DNA of 64,000 nt from Sulfuricurvum sp. (GTDB lineage Bacteria; Campylobacterota; Campylobacteria; Campylobacterales; Sulfurimonadaceae): positions 124,001 to 188,000 of the forward strand of contig JAGXFL010000011.1 of the NCBI GenBank assembly GCA_024637295.1, read 5' to 3'. Positions within the stretch are counted from its first letter, which is position 1; each line of letters opens with the position of its first letter. Shown here one piece after another: positions 37,466 through 45,955 of the stretch. A model generated the notes under the pieces. The model was not told the DNA's origin. It did no database searches and was given only the letters and a program-made list of their open reading frames with translations. The translations under genes were made by a program, and so were the position numbers.

Positions 37466-37725
37466 TTATCCGCCTTTCGATCAAGCTTGTCACTAATTTG
37501 GTCAAGCTTTGCAAATAGCGCCTCTTTGAGTTTGTCCTGGTCTGACCTTTTGACATAATCACCCGCAACTAATACCTCAATCCCTTGAATCTTAGTTGCG
37601 AGCTTTGACAAATCAACCTCTTGCTCCTTCATACCCGCACGGATATCTCGATAGAGTATCCCCCCTAAAAATGAAACTACTACGAATAGCCCATTCGCTA
37701 CTTGCTGCCAATCCATCACATCCAC
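37462..37725 (-). CDS. Small membrane-anchored coiled-coil protein (possible second holin)
   Basis: The 87-residue product has one membrane segment (LFVVVSFLGGILYRDI, about 13-28) and a charged helical tail (LKEALFAKLDQISDKLDRKA). This resembles XhlA-type haemolysin or holin accessory proteins. It starts 9 bp inside the preceding gene and ends in an ATGA overlap with the endolysin, so it belongs to the lysis cassette. Confidence 0.65.
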   Translation of the reverse strand: MDVMDWQQVANGLFVVVSFLGGILYRDIRAGMKEQEVDLSKLATKIQGIEVLVAGDYVKRSDQDKLKEALFAKLDQISDKLDRKADK

Positions 37726-38060
37726 TCCGCTTTAAATTTTAATACTGCTGCCTCTTTGAAAAAGCTGTTTTCACAATGGCGCTTATCCCAAAACAAGAAG
37801 TTAATAAACCGCATAAAATAGGTCGCATACTTATTCCCTTTGCGATGGAGATGATACGTCCAACTTGAAACCATCCAATCCTCTTGACTGTACAAGATAG
37901 ATCCTCCAATTTGATCGAAACCGGATGCTATGATTTTGAAATACTCGACAACACTGTCTCTTCGTTGCCATATTTTGCGAACCACATTTAAAACGATCAC
38001 CGGCAAAGTCACGATTGTAATGACGATGAGTGCTATGAGCATTAAGAAAAAGGATCTCAT
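37716..38060 (-). CDS. Small membrane protein, unknown
   Basis: The 114-residue product has an N-terminal membrane segment (FFLMLIALIVITIVTLPVIV) followed by a Trp/Tyr-rich, basic part. A DUF-type phage protein with this shape is common beside lysis genes, but I do not recognise it. It overlaps its neighbours at both ends. Confidence 0.6.
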   Translation of the reverse strand: MRSFFLMLIALIVITIVTLPVIVLNVVRKIWQRRDSVVEYFKIIASGFDQIGGSILYSQEDWMVSSWTYHLHRKGNKYATYFMRFINFLFWDKRHCENSFFKEAAVLKFKAEWM

Positions 38061-38485
38061 GGCAACACCAATACTGGCAGCATTAAAATGAAATCTTCTA
38101 CCGCAGGTAAAGGGATAGTTCCCGCTTGAACTTGTGCCAAAACCTCATACCCCTTGGCATTACACGCATCCATCCATGCGCCATACACCAATCCCTCAGC
38201 ATGATAGGGAGAGTTTACCAACGCGGCACGTAGTGAGGCGGTATGGATCGTTGTGTATCCGCGCTCATTGGCTTTTTTGTTCATGTGATCTTCGAGCGCT
38301 TTTTCATACGTCGTTTTTGTCTCAGTGAATACCAATGCAGCATATGCCGTATCCACAGCCGTAATCTCAACTGGCAACAGCGCACGCCATGCCCCTTTAT
38401 CCATTACTACAAACTCAGTCGCATTAAACCCGACTTGTAGCCCCGTTACTTTTCCGATTGCAGTTTTACGCAGCGCATTGCTCAT
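38057..38485 (-). CDS. Phage protein, unknown
   Basis: A 142-residue protein starting MSNALRKTAIGKVTGLQVGF, overlapping the reverse transcriptase 3' end by 20 bp and the next gene by 4. It has no recognised domain; the composition (Ala-rich, one hydrophobic C-terminus, VEDFILMLPVLVLP) suggests a soluble virion or assembly protein. Its start inside the reverse transcriptase gene suggests co-expression with the DGR. Confidence 0.65.
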   Translation of the reverse strand: MSNALRKTAIGKVTGLQVGFNATEFVVMDKGAWRALLPVEITAVDTAYAALVFTETKTTYEKALEDHMNKKANERGYTTIHTASLRAALVNSPYHAEGLVYGAWMDACNAKGYEVLAQVQAGTIPLPAVEDFILMLPVLVLP

Positions 38486-39464
38486 ACATTCCCCTTATTG
38501 TTGATTTTAAATTATGGCTATCAGCCGTTTGAACGTGTCCGTGCCATGAGGCTAGGAACGCTCTTAGGTTTTCACTATCACCGTTTGCCACGTACCGCTT
38601 CACTTTTCGTTTGGCTCTAGTCACGCTGTCTTTTCGGATGAGCTTATAAGTAGGAGCTATTCGGTATCCCAAGAAATTCACTTGCTTATGCACCGATGAG
38701 ATCATCCAGTGGCTAAATTTGAGGTTCATGTGCGTACGGGCAAACGCTTCGAGATAGTCGCGCAGCTCTTTGAGATGTTCTTTGTCATGACTGAGAATCA
38801 CCGTATCATCCATGTATCTAAAATAGTGCTTTTTTCCCAGCTCTTCTTTGACATGACGGTCAAAGATATGTCCGTATAAATTGGCGCATAACTGTGAGAG
38901 TAGATTACCGATAGGGATACCGACACCATTACGATCACCGAACTGCTCCAGCAATGAGATCACTTTCTTATCGCTGATCTTGCGCTCGATCTCTGTGAAC
39001 AAAACGCCTCTATCAATGCTCACATAATATTTGGAGAAGTCCATCTTTAGAAAAAACACTTCTCCCTCTGACTCCATCTGTCGCATCGTCGATTGTACGG
39101 CTCTTACTCCTGCATGAGTACCTTTGTTCTTTCTGCAAGCATACGTGCATGAATAAAAGACGTTATCGAAGATAGGCTCGATGATGTTGTTGATAGCGTG
39201 TTGCACGATACGATCACCAAACGGCAGCGCATTGATAATCCGTTTCTTTGGTTCATAGACTTCAAACTGACTGTATGCTCCATGATGGTAGCTTCCATCG
39301 ATGAGAGCGGTTTGGATACGATAGAGATTTGCTTCGAGATCTTCTTGAAACTTCAAGTGTCCCTCGGTATATCGATTCCCCCCTCGGCTCGCCTTTCGGT
39401 ATGCGCTTCTCAGGTTCTCGATATCGTGAATCAAATCGTAAAGATGTTTATGTTTAGCACCCAT
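38466..39464 (-). CDS. DGR reverse transcriptase
   Basis: It copies the template RNA with adenine-directed errors to give mutated cDNA for the variable repeats. Motifs in order: FGDRIVQHAINNIIEPIFDN (RT2a), FLKMDFSKYYVSID (motif A), GIPIGNLLSQLCANLYGHIF with the IGxxxSQ form that marks DGR enzymes, RYMDDTVIL (catalytic YMDD), and NFLGYRI (motif E). At 332 residues with no nuclease or maturase domain it matches DGR RTs rather than group II or retron enzymes. It is transcribed after avd and the template repeat. Confidence 0.95.
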   Translation of the reverse strand: MGAKHKHLYDLIHDIENLRSAYRKASRGGNRYTEGHLKFQEDLEANLYRIQTALIDGSYHHGAYSQFEVYEPKKRIINALPFGDRIVQHAINNIIEPIFDNVFYSCTYACRKNKGTHAGVRAVQSTMRQMESEGEVFFLKMDFSKYYVSIDRGVLFTEIERKISDKKVISLLEQFGDRNGVGIPIGNLLSQLCANLYGHIFDRHVKEELGKKHYFRYMDDTVILSHDKEHLKELRDYLEAFARTHMNLKFSHWMISSVHKQVNFLGYRIAPTYKLIRKDSVTRAKRKVKRYVANGDSENLRAFLASWHGHVQTADSHNLKSTIRGMYEQCAA

Positions 39465-39617
39465 GATGAGCCGCCATGTCGTCTTGATATTTCGTTTTCA
39501 CTACTCCACCTTTTACGAACCTCGTAATGTATTCGCTTACGCAGGAAAAATGAGCTAACCACTGCGAGAGTGATCGCACCGAGTATCCCGTGAGATAGTC
39601 GAGTGCATTGTGTATGC

Positions 39618-39727
39618 GGTTACAGGCGTAGCGACAACCATTATTCCAATTCGTATTCCACACGTAATTATTCCAATTAGACGCGCGCGAGCCGGACTCC
39701 ACGGTGTTGTCACGATTGCCGCCAAAG
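39618..39727 (-). repeat. DGR template repeat (TR)
   Basis: This 110-bp segment between avd and the RT gene matches VR1 and VR2 along its whole length. On the minus strand it would read FGGNRDNTVESGSRAS, then NWNNYVWNTNWNNGCRYACN; nine positions are AAY asparagine codons that in the variable copies become other amino acids. It has 26 adenines in the sense strand. The RT start is 154 bp further downstream. An ORF runs through it, probably by chance. Confidence 0.95.
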
Positions 39728-39755
39728 ATAGCCGTATGTCTCATTTTCCCCTGAA

Positions 39756-40091
39756 TCATCTCTTGATCCAAGTACCGAGTATTTTTCCCACTTCGTCAAT
39801 CTTGATCGATGCGACTTGGTGTTGATGCTGTGAGATAAAGCGACGTTTATCGTTCGCCATAAATCGCAACCAATACCGTATCGTTGCGAGATTTGCATCT
39901 GCTTCGTGCAGTTTGGATTTCTGATCTGATTTAAGAGCTTTATAAAAAAGCTCTGTTTGGATAAAGATAGATTGGATAATCATCGCTTTTACAGTACCGT
40001 GCTTGCGCTCCATGTTCTGCACGACAGGGTAGATGTAGTTGATAAACCCGTCGTATTTTTCGATGATGACCAGCAAACTATCGCGTCCCAT
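39756..40091 (-). CDS. avd: DGR accessory variability determinant (Avd)
   Basis: The 111-residue, all-helical product (YDGFINYIYPVVQNMERKHG, then FYKALKSDQKSKLHEADANL and ATIRYWLRFMAN) fits the four-helix Avd family, whose pentamer binds the RT and template RNA. It stands between the VR1-bearing tail fibre and the TR, as usual. The ribosome site GGAGG is part of the sequence just past the 17-nt post-VR motif. Identification rests on size, helix pattern and place. Confidence 0.88.
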   Translation of the reverse strand: MGRDSLLVIIEKYDGFINYIYPVVQNMERKHGTVKAMIIQSIFIQTELFYKALKSDQKSKLHEADANLATIRYWLRFMANDKRRFISQHQHQVASIKIDEVGKILGTWIKR

Positions 40092-40101
40092 TTAGAGCCT
40101 C

Positions 40102-40118
40102 CATTCGCTTTCGCTCAT
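40102..40118 (-). promoter_or_regulatory. Post-VR1 motif (candidate DGR target-recognition hairpin)
   Basis: CATTCGCTTTCGCTCAT on the plus strand; its complement can form a GC-GAAA-GC hairpin with a tandem G-A mismatch and flanking AT pairs. It starts 16 nt beyond the 3' end of VR1. The identical 17 bases lie 17 nt beyond VR2 (54731-54747) and not beyond the template. Confidence 0.6.
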
Positions 40119-42484
40119 TACGCAAGCTCCAAGTGGTTACAGGCGTAGCGACAACAATAATTCCAACCCGTATCCCACACGTAAGTAGCCCAAAAAGACG
40201 CGCGCGAGCCGGACTCCACGGTGTAGTCACGAAAGCCGCCAAAGCGAGCCCCTACTGGGGAAGCGGCATTACCATAAATAGAACCCCTTCCCTCAGTATT
40301 GGCAGCCCATGCAGAAGCTACGCCATTATTCCCTATATCTTTACCCCAAATCCATTGACAGCCCGTAGCCATACACATACCGAACTTAGAGGTAAAGTTA
40401 GCGAGATGCTGAGTGACACCTGTATCCGCTGCGCCCGCTGATGTTGCTTCGAGAACCCCATAAGCGATGGCACAAAACTCTTCATACGAGATCATGTCTT
40501 TGCCGTATGCTTTACCAATCTCCGCCGCTTCAAACCATGTGAGTGTTCCGTAGGTAGTCGTACCGTTTCCACCGTAGAAAGTAGGAATTTTAGGGAAGTT
40601 ACGCCCATTGAGTACCGTACCCCCTGCGATGGTTTTTCCTGCTGCCGATGTACCAAAAGTATGATGATCCACATTGAGTAAATAGAGGTCATACCATTTA
40701 CCCGTATTGGCTTTGAACATACCACGGTTATCACCATTGGAAGCTCTAAACTTCAAATCCCAAAAAGAGTACGCATTGATACCAGCGATCTTCGTAGCAT
40801 CTGCCGCAACGATGTTGTTGATAGCCGTAAACGCTTCAGGAACAACACCATAATGAAACCCACCGATTTGGCGAGAGTTCGCAGTCGTGTATCCCGTCGG
40901 ATTCGTAGCATTGGCAGAGAGAATAAACCCACCCGCTTCGAGCGCATAGACATAGTAATCTGTCCCTGCGGCTTTCACACCTGTATCGAGTGCGCCTACT
41001 CCTACGCTGTTAAGTGAGAGGGTGTAGGCGGTTCCCGATACGGTGATAATATTTACTCCGGCTTTTACTGATGTGCCGATGGGGATGGTGATTGTGGAGA
41101 CTGAGGCTTTGGTGAATAATGGGGCGCCTTGGAAGGGTTTGGTGAAGTTTACGACACTGATGCCATTGATCGTAGGCGTTCCAGTTAGGTCAGGGGAAAG
41201 AAATAGTGATAATTTAAAATCACCAATTCCTATCTTTTTTAGAAGTCCTGATACACTGTCCCAAAACCCAAGTTCGTCTATACTTGCTGGTGTTGTTTTT
41301 ACAGGAGCTGCATGGATTTGAGCGGCGATATCTGATGAAGATATCCATGCTACTCCATTCCATGTTTCCCCTATGCCAATCTCAGTATTAAACCCTGTCG
41401 CTCTATCACTAGCTCCAAGCACAGGGCGTGTAGCCGTCGTCCACTGTGGTAACCCGATAGATCCGGTAAATACTGGATTTGCAGTTGGGGCTTTCGTTCC
41501 AATCAGCGTTGTCATTGTTGTCGCAAAAGCAGGATCATCACCCAGTGCTGCTGCCAACTCATTGAGGGTATCCAGTGTTGCAGGAGCAGTATCGGTAAGT
41601 GCCGCGATAGCAATAGAGATATTAGCATCCGTTTGAGTTTTGGTGTAGACATCGGTAATACCATACCCAGCAGCATTGGTAGGGGTATTTTGGATATGAC
41701 TAAAATCTACACTTACATCATCGGCACTAATTGTCAGCGTATTGGTCACATCATCATAAACTATGGATATATTAGTGCCTTGTTGGATTAATGCCGCAAC
41801 GCGATCATCAACCCGTTCATCGGTGTAGTATAAATTATTGAAGCCCTCGGAGATATCATCACTCGATAGTACGACTGCCCCTATGTGCCCATTGACGCTA
41901 AACACGCCACCGCTATTAAGCATTTTCCAGTTTGCCAATGTAGACGCAGGAAGAGCCAAAAGCATATACTGCCGCTGATCATCAATACGAAATGCTAAAT
42001 CTCCGGGCTTTGCAGCGGCAAGCGCCAACATAGATGCTTCATCTGAAGTAGGGAAAATATCAATAATATTAAGGCTTTCTAGAAAAGATGGGTCAATTTT
42101 TCCATTTACACCAAGCGGTGCATATCCATTAGGAACCCCTCTGTTCGTTGTAAACTCGACATTATCCATATCCGCAGGCTTGCCTGTAATCTCGCTCCAG
42201 TTTACATATCCAAAACCAGTATTACCGTTTGCGTCCGTTTTCACAAACTGCATCGGATATACACGGCCATCTATGATAGCTACGGGGTGAAAATCAGGGT
42301 GAGTATAGTTATTGGCATTTTCTGCTATAGCTTCTAATTTTGATTTTTCAGCACTCAAAAACTCGGCTTCGCTTAACCCCTTACCTACTACTTTATCAAC
42401 TTTATTATCCTGAGTAGCAATGATGCTTTTTATTAATTCTATAAAACTAGGCACAGTATCCCCTTTGTATTTCAGCACAGCCAA
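40118..42484 (-). CDS. Tail fibre / receptor-binding protein, DGR target 1
   Basis: This 788-residue fibre probably binds the host surface. The N-terminal third has tail-fibre features (MAVLKYKGDTVPSFIELIKS, FNNLYYTDERVDDRVAALIQ, NGHIGAVVLSSDDISEGF) and the C-terminal 250 residues form a C-type-lectin-like domain of the formylglycine-generating/DGR type (GQ...YDLYLLNVDHHTFGTSA, TGCQWIWGKDIGNN). Its last 40 residues are VR1, ending HLELA just after the invariant CRYACN. It lies directly upstream of avd, TR and RT. Confidence 0.92.
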   Translation of the reverse strand: MAVLKYKGDTVPSFIELIKSIIATQDNKVDKVVGKGLSEAEFLSAEKSKLEAIAENANNYTHPDFHPVAIIDGRVYPMQFVKTDANGNTGFGYVNWSEITGKPADMDNVEFTTNRGVPNGYAPLGVNGKIDPSFLESLNIIDIFPTSDEASMLALAAAKPGDLAFRIDDQRQYMLLALPASTLANWKMLNSGGVFSVNGHIGAVVLSSDDISEGFNNLYYTDERVDDRVAALIQQGTNISIVYDDVTNTLTISADDVSVDFSHIQNTPTNAAGYGITDVYTKTQTDANISIAIAALTDTAPATLDTLNELAAALGDDPAFATTMTTLIGTKAPTANPVFTGSIGLPQWTTATRPVLGASDRATGFNTEIGIGETWNGVAWISSSDIAAQIHAAPVKTTPASIDELGFWDSVSGLLKKIGIGDFKLSLFLSPDLTGTPTINGISVVNFTKPFQGAPLFTKASVSTITIPIGTSVKAGVNIITVSGTAYTLSLNSVGVGALDTGVKAAGTDYYVYALEAGGFILSANATNPTGYTTANSRQIGGFHYGVVPEAFTAINNIVAADATKIAGINAYSFWDLKFRASNGDNRGMFKANTGKWYDLYLLNVDHHTFGTSAAGKTIAGGTVLNGRNFPKIPTFYGGNGTTTYGTLTWFEAAEIGKAYGKDMISYEEFCAIAYGVLEATSAGAADTGVTQHLANFTSKFGMCMATGCQWIWGKDIGNNGVASAWAANTEGRGSIYGNAASPVGARFGGFRDYTVESGSRASFWATYVWDTGWNYCCRYACNHLELA
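40135..40244 (-). repeat. DGR variable repeat 1 (VR1)
   Basis: It aligns with the template without gaps. Thirteen bases differ: twelve at template adenines (to T, G or C) and one G-to-T change in the codon after the ninth asparagine. The nine Asn positions read F, Y, F, A, T, D, G, N, Y. The 3' part (TGTCGCTACGCCTGTAACC) is unchanged and would be the homing-initiation site. Confidence 0.95.
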
Positions 42485-42749
42485 GTGTGCTGCTCACCAT
42501 CGCAACCAACATATCATCCAATGCTTTTAGCTCTGGTCGTTCTACGATATCCCCATCGCTGTATTTCACAAAATCATCAAATAGTTTTTTTTCTGTTTGA
42601 GTCATTGGGCTAGAACACCAACTCATCATGAAATGATCTATGACACCAATCGTAGAACAATGAATGACACAGACATCCCCATCCAATTTATGGAAAATAG
42701 TATAAGGATGAGCATTTGATCTACCAATACTTCCAGCGGATGAGAGCAT
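42447..42749 (-). CDS. Small phage protein before the tail fibre, unknown
   Basis: A 100-residue protein (MLSSAGSIGRSNAHPYTIFH; later FVKYSDGDIVERPELKALDD) with a fair ribosome site (AAGGA), starting 43 bases after a putative late-promoter motif. It overlaps the tail-fibre start by 38 bp. Six cysteines are present, but no domain is recognised. Possibly a tail or fibre-assembly protein. Confidence 0.65.
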   Translation of the reverse strand: MLSSAGSIGRSNAHPYTIFHKLDGDVCVIHCSTIGVIDHFMMSWCSSPMTQTEKKLFDDFVKYSDGDIVERPELKALDDMLVAMVSSTLGCAEIQRGYCA

Positions 42750-42792
42750 TATGGTTCCTTATTTTTTTGACATTAGTTTAGAGGTTTTGGAG

Positions 42793-42811
42793 TTTATAAA
42801 ATAGGGACGTA
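42793..42811 (-). promoter_or_regulatory. Putative phage late promoter, copy 2
   Basis: The same TACGTCCCTATTTTATAAA as at 34866, in a 110-bp gap upstream of the gene before the tail fibre and DGR. It also shares upstream bases CAAAATCC with the copy at 48880, so similarity reaches about 33 bp between these two. It probably drives fibre, avd, TR and RT. Confidence 0.6.
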
Positions 42812-42859
42812 TTGGGATTTTGTTGAGTGGTAGTTAATATTTTGTTGATTGTATCCGGA

Positions 42860-43255
42860 TTAACCGAATACTTTGTCGTAGTTTGCTTGCTGTTTATCCT
42901 GCCTAGTAGTTTCTCTAGCTACACGAGCTTCTTCCATCCCAAACACTTTGTCCTGGTACTTCTTTTTATTATGAGCATCATAAAATCCTGCCGCCGCCTG
43001 AGCTACAGCCCCTATGCCTTGGATTGTTGTACCGACTCCTCCTAAATTAAATCCGCCGGCGGATTTTAGATCAGTCAGCCCATCGAGCTTTGCTGTTTTT
43101 AAAAAGTCAGTGCTAGTTACTTCACCAATACCATTGATATTTCCTACATCAATTTTATCCGCAGGATTAATCAAATCATTTCCAAACTCAATTGCAGACA
43201 CCCCAGTATTGCTTTCTAACGCCCCGGTAGTAGGGTTTATTTTTGGTTCCATCAT
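42860..43255 (-). CDS. Small structural/ejection-like protein
   Basis: The 131-residue protein has a Gly-rich hydrophobic centre (GFNLGGVGTTIQGIGAVAQA) followed by a charged helix (NKKKYQDKVFGMEEARVARE). This layout is like small podovirus internal-virion proteins, but no firm match can be made by eye. The start has AAGGAGAG upstream. A palindromic element encodes KSAGGF just before the Gly-rich part. Confidence 0.65.
   Translation of the reverse strand: MMEPKINPTTGALESNTGVSAIEFGNDLINPADKIDVGNINGIGEVTSTDFLKTAKLDGLTDLKSAGGFNLGGVGTTIQGIGAVAQAAAGFYDAHNKKKYQDKVFGMEEARVARETTRQDKQQANYDKVFG
43050..43065. repeat. Palindromic element copy 6
   Basis: A perfect AATCCGCCGGCGGATT in the small ejection-like gene, read as KSAGGF on the minus strand. 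Confidence 0.85.
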
Positions 43256-43261
43256 CTCTCC

Positions 43262-44230
43262 TTATTGTGGTTTAAACGCATAATTTCCGGCATACTGCGC
43301 GAAATACCGATTATTCATCAACCGATCCATCTCAGGATCACTTTTGTCAATCAGCCCCAACGCATAGCGTGGCTCAGCTACATTGGTAACAGAAAACAAA
43401 TCGTGTCCAGCCCCCATATTAAACAGATCCCCTCCGGCTTGAATACGGTTGATCATATCAGGGTTAGTCATCATATCAAACCACTGATCTTTAGCGGCCT
43501 GAGCTTGGCTTAATAGCTTACGATAATATTCTTCTGCCTCTACTAGAGCGGCTTTCCAATACTCTTGAGAAGCGATTATCGACTGAACAGCACTATAGAT
43601 GGTATAAGCCCCATAGCCCATATTCGCCATATTGATGACACTCTGCCATGACTGTATTGCTGCACCTAATCCGCTCCAATCGATAATATAGGGAGTAGCC
43701 ATATAGCCTGCGTATAATGAAGCTCCTAGGGTGATTAGCCCTTGGATCTCTGCGGCATACGTCTCGATCATATTCGAGTTAAATACTATTGTCTCTATAT
43801 CCCCGGCGATAGCTATCGTTCTGCTGAGTAATTCCCCTTGATTATGTTGGGCATCAAGAACGACTACCCCAGCAGCAACAAGCCACCAGTTCCAGGTAAC
43901 AGCTCCGACTGCTATAGCTACTACAGCGATTGCAGTCGTTATAGTCCCCATAGCCCCATCTCTAAACTGCACCCAATCTCCCGACAATGCTCCATGTGCT
44001 GTCCCTGCAAGATTATCTATAGTTCCCATATAAGTGTTATAGACTAACCTACCGGTGAGTTTTTCATCAACATACTTGATTCCGGTAACGGTTAAAGTAG
44101 CATCAGTAATAATCTTAGCAGCACTCTCTGCAAGATCTACAAGGTCATGAGCAGCTTCACTCACCACATCGACAATATCATTAAAAACATCCGTAACGCT
44201 GTCAAATACATTGCCGATAGCCCCACCCAT
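43262..44230 (-). CDS. Ejection/internal virion-like protein with hydrophobic segments
   Basis: The 322-residue protein has several long hydrophobic stretches (TTAIAVVAIAVGAVTWNWWL, AEIQGLITLGASLYAGYMAT) and a helical C-terminal part (ALVEAEEYYRKLLSQAQAAK). Proteins of this type in podoviruses are ejected to line the DNA channel. It stands next to another such small gene. No named family is recognised, so the role is inferred from composition and place. Confidence 0.65.
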   Translation of the reverse strand: MGGAIGNVFDSVTDVFNDIVDVVSEAAHDLVDLAESAAKIITDATLTVTGIKYVDEKLTGRLVYNTYMGTIDNLAGTAHGALSGDWVQFRDGAMGTITTAIAVVAIAVGAVTWNWWLVAAGVVVLDAQHNQGELLSRTIAIAGDIETIVFNSNMIETYAAEIQGLITLGASLYAGYMATPYIIDWSGLGAAIQSWQSVINMANMGYGAYTIYSAVQSIIASQEYWKAALVEAEEYYRKLLSQAQAAKDQWFDMMTNPDMINRIQAGGDLFNMGAGHDLFSVTNVAEPRYALGLIDKSDPEMDRLMNNRYFAQYAGNYAFKPQ

Positions 44231-44667
44231 TATCGATTCCTTATCAGTGTATAATTCCCGACACGCTTGATTGCTTTGGTATTTACAATCGCCTCAATGC
44301 TATTTTTGTAACCCTTGTACAAATACTCATCCCCGCCATAGATGATGTAATACGCCTGTGCATCCATGAGCAGGCGCTTCATCTCACGCAATAGCCGATA
44401 GGCCCACTTCGTCCCCTTGTATTCATCGAGTACCACACAGTCCATTACAAGCGGATAATCAAGATCAACCACTCCGTATCGGATCAAACATACCCCCACA
44501 GGGACAACACCGTCATAAAGAACGACACCGGCATCTGCCATCGTTAGCTCATGCAGCACATCCGTTCCCCCTCCGTAGGTTTTTTCGATGATCCGATAGG
44601 CAAACAAAAATGTTTTATGGGACAACGGCTCAACATTAACCATCCCAGTGCTAAATTTACGAGACAC
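44230..44667 (-). CDS. GNAT-like phage protein
   Basis: The 145-residue product resembles a minimal GNAT acetyltransferase fold: a strand pair (AGVVLYDGVVPVGVCLIRYG), then VMDCVVLDEYKGTKWAYRLL in the place of the acetyl-CoA loop, and a C-terminal strand. GNAT-like proteins are known among head and tail genes of podoviruses, where activity is often not shown. It overlaps both neighbours. Confidence 0.6.
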   Translation of the reverse strand: MSRKFSTGMVNVEPLSHKTFLFAYRIIEKTYGGGTDVLHELTMADAGVVLYDGVVPVGVCLIRYGVVDLDYPLVMDCVVLDEYKGTKWAYRLLREMKRLLMDAQAYYIIYGGDEYLYKGYKNSIEAIVNTKAIKRVGNYTLIRNR

Positions 44668-45355
44668 TACCGGTCTCCGGGTTGACAGCTAATGCGATAT
44701 CGTCTATCTCAGTAAAGTATGCCACCGGTGCTGCTAAAATTCCATCGAGCCCATCTACCGCGCGCTGTAAATGAGTCGTAGATATTGTCAGGGTTTCATC
44801 CGTTGCAATGGCTTGGATCAGTGCTACTTCACGATCTGCCTTTTGAATCTGATCGTTGGACTCGGTAGAGTGGATCAAGATATAGCGTCGAGCTTCCTCG
44901 AACTTGGCACTCTGTGTCGTAGCATGAACTTGTGCATTTTTGACCAATATCCCCGCCATCACATCATAGGTTCGCTTTTTCTCTGTTTTGATTTGCTCAT
45001 CGACAAGAAGTTTATTACTGGCCAATAGGGCGACTTCGTTTGTGACTTTAAGGGTATTTTGTACCTCAGTTGCCAGTTGCTGAGTCAATAGATCCACTTT
45101 TGCGGCCTCTGTCGCAATCTGTTTCTCCACAAGCCCACTATTAACAACAACATCGATGAGCTTGCTAACGACTTGAACACTAAACTGCATCTCGAAATTA
45201 GCGTACAGTTTTGATTTCTCGGCAGGGGTAATCTGAAACCCTTTTATGCCCGTCAATACTGCCTCACGCGTTTTGGTTATCAGCGCATTGTTATCCAGTG
45301 CCGCGCTGATTGCTTCAATATTACCTAATACTTCAGTAACATAAGTTGGAGTCAT
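44657..45355 (-). CDS. Coiled-coil head or tail protein, unknown
   Basis: A 232-residue, largely helical protein (GLVEKQIATEAAKVDLLTQQ and NEVALLASNKLLVDEQIKTE). It begins 3 bases after the adaptor-like gene. The place between the adaptor and the ejection proteins suggests a structural role. No family is recognised. Confidence 0.65.
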   Translation of the reverse strand: MTPTYVTEVLGNIEAISAALDNNALITKTREAVLTGIKGFQITPAEKSKLYANFEMQFSVQVVSKLIDVVVNSGLVEKQIATEAAKVDLLTQQLATEVQNTLKVTNEVALLASNKLLVDEQIKTEKKRTYDVMAGILVKNAQVHATTQSAKFEEARRYILIHSTESNDQIQKADREVALIQAIATDETLTISTTHLQRAVDGLDGILAAPVAYFTEIDDIALAVNPETGSVS

Positions 45356-45358
45356 TGC

Positions 45359-45955
45359 TTAGCACCTTTGATATGTAGATTTAGCAGTGCGGGAACTACG
45401 ACGCTGCGAGGTTATTTTGGAGATATCCCCGCATCGTTCTCTATAGAGATTCAGGTAAAACCGACTTTGGGTTAAACTCTCTTCATTCGCTTGTTTTTGA
45501 TGCGCGAGGGAAAGAGCATAATACAAAACCGTATCTTCCATTTCTGTACTGATATGAAGCGCATCGTTTATATTTGTAACCAGTCGTTTTGCATGATAAT
45601 TAAAAACAATTTGCTGCGCCTGTATCGGCATAGGGTAGATGATCAGTGAGTCCATATCGATAAAAGCTGCCGTATCGGGGCCCTCGTTGGACATCGACCA
45701 TTCGATCCCTTTGATCTCTACTTTTTTACCGTTGATAAAAAGAGAGATAGGAGCCATAAAATCTTCGGGAATACTGTATGTATCTACCCCGATAAGTGTC
45801 TCATTGACCCATCTCCCTTTCCATGGGAGCAGTTTACTGGCGACAGCGGTAAGAGCAAAGTTCACAGAGTCTAAAAGCTCTGCATCACTCCACCCCTCTT
45901 TTGCTTCATCACGCAAGCGTGAGCGCATTTTGCCGATCAGTTTACTGCAAAGCAT
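45359..45955 (-). CDS. Phage adaptor-like protein (head-to-tail connector)
   Basis: The 198-residue protein resembles phage adaptors of DUF6682 type: KLIGKMRSRLRDEAKEGWSD, then ELLDSVNFALTAVAS and VDTYSIPEDFMAP, and later YALSLAHQKQANEESLTQSR. Such proteins bind below the portal and seal the head. It overlaps the repeat-containing gene by one base and is just upstream of the coiled-coil protein. Confidence 0.72.
   Translation of the reverse strand: MLCSKLIGKMRSRLRDEAKEGWSDAELLDSVNFALTAVASKLLPWKGRWVNETLIGVDTYSIPEDFMAPISLFINGKKVEIKGIEWSMSNEGPDTAAFIDMDSLIIYPMPIQAQQIVFNYHAKRLVTNINDALHISTEMEDTVLYYALSLAHQKQANEESLTQSRFYLNLYRERCGDISKITSQRRSSRTAKSTYQRC

Noticed and set aside
38466-39464. Reverse transcriptase as retron, group II intron or abortive-infection RT
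   Set aside because: The IGxxxSQ motif, the adjacent Avd-like gene and adenine-specific template/variable repeats identify a DGR; no msr/msd or maturase region is seen.
39454-39771. 105-residue ORF running through the template repeat
   Set aside because: The frame equals that of the variable repeats because the template copies them; upstream and downstream parts have no ribosome site or similarity to the targets. Templates often carry a chance open frame.
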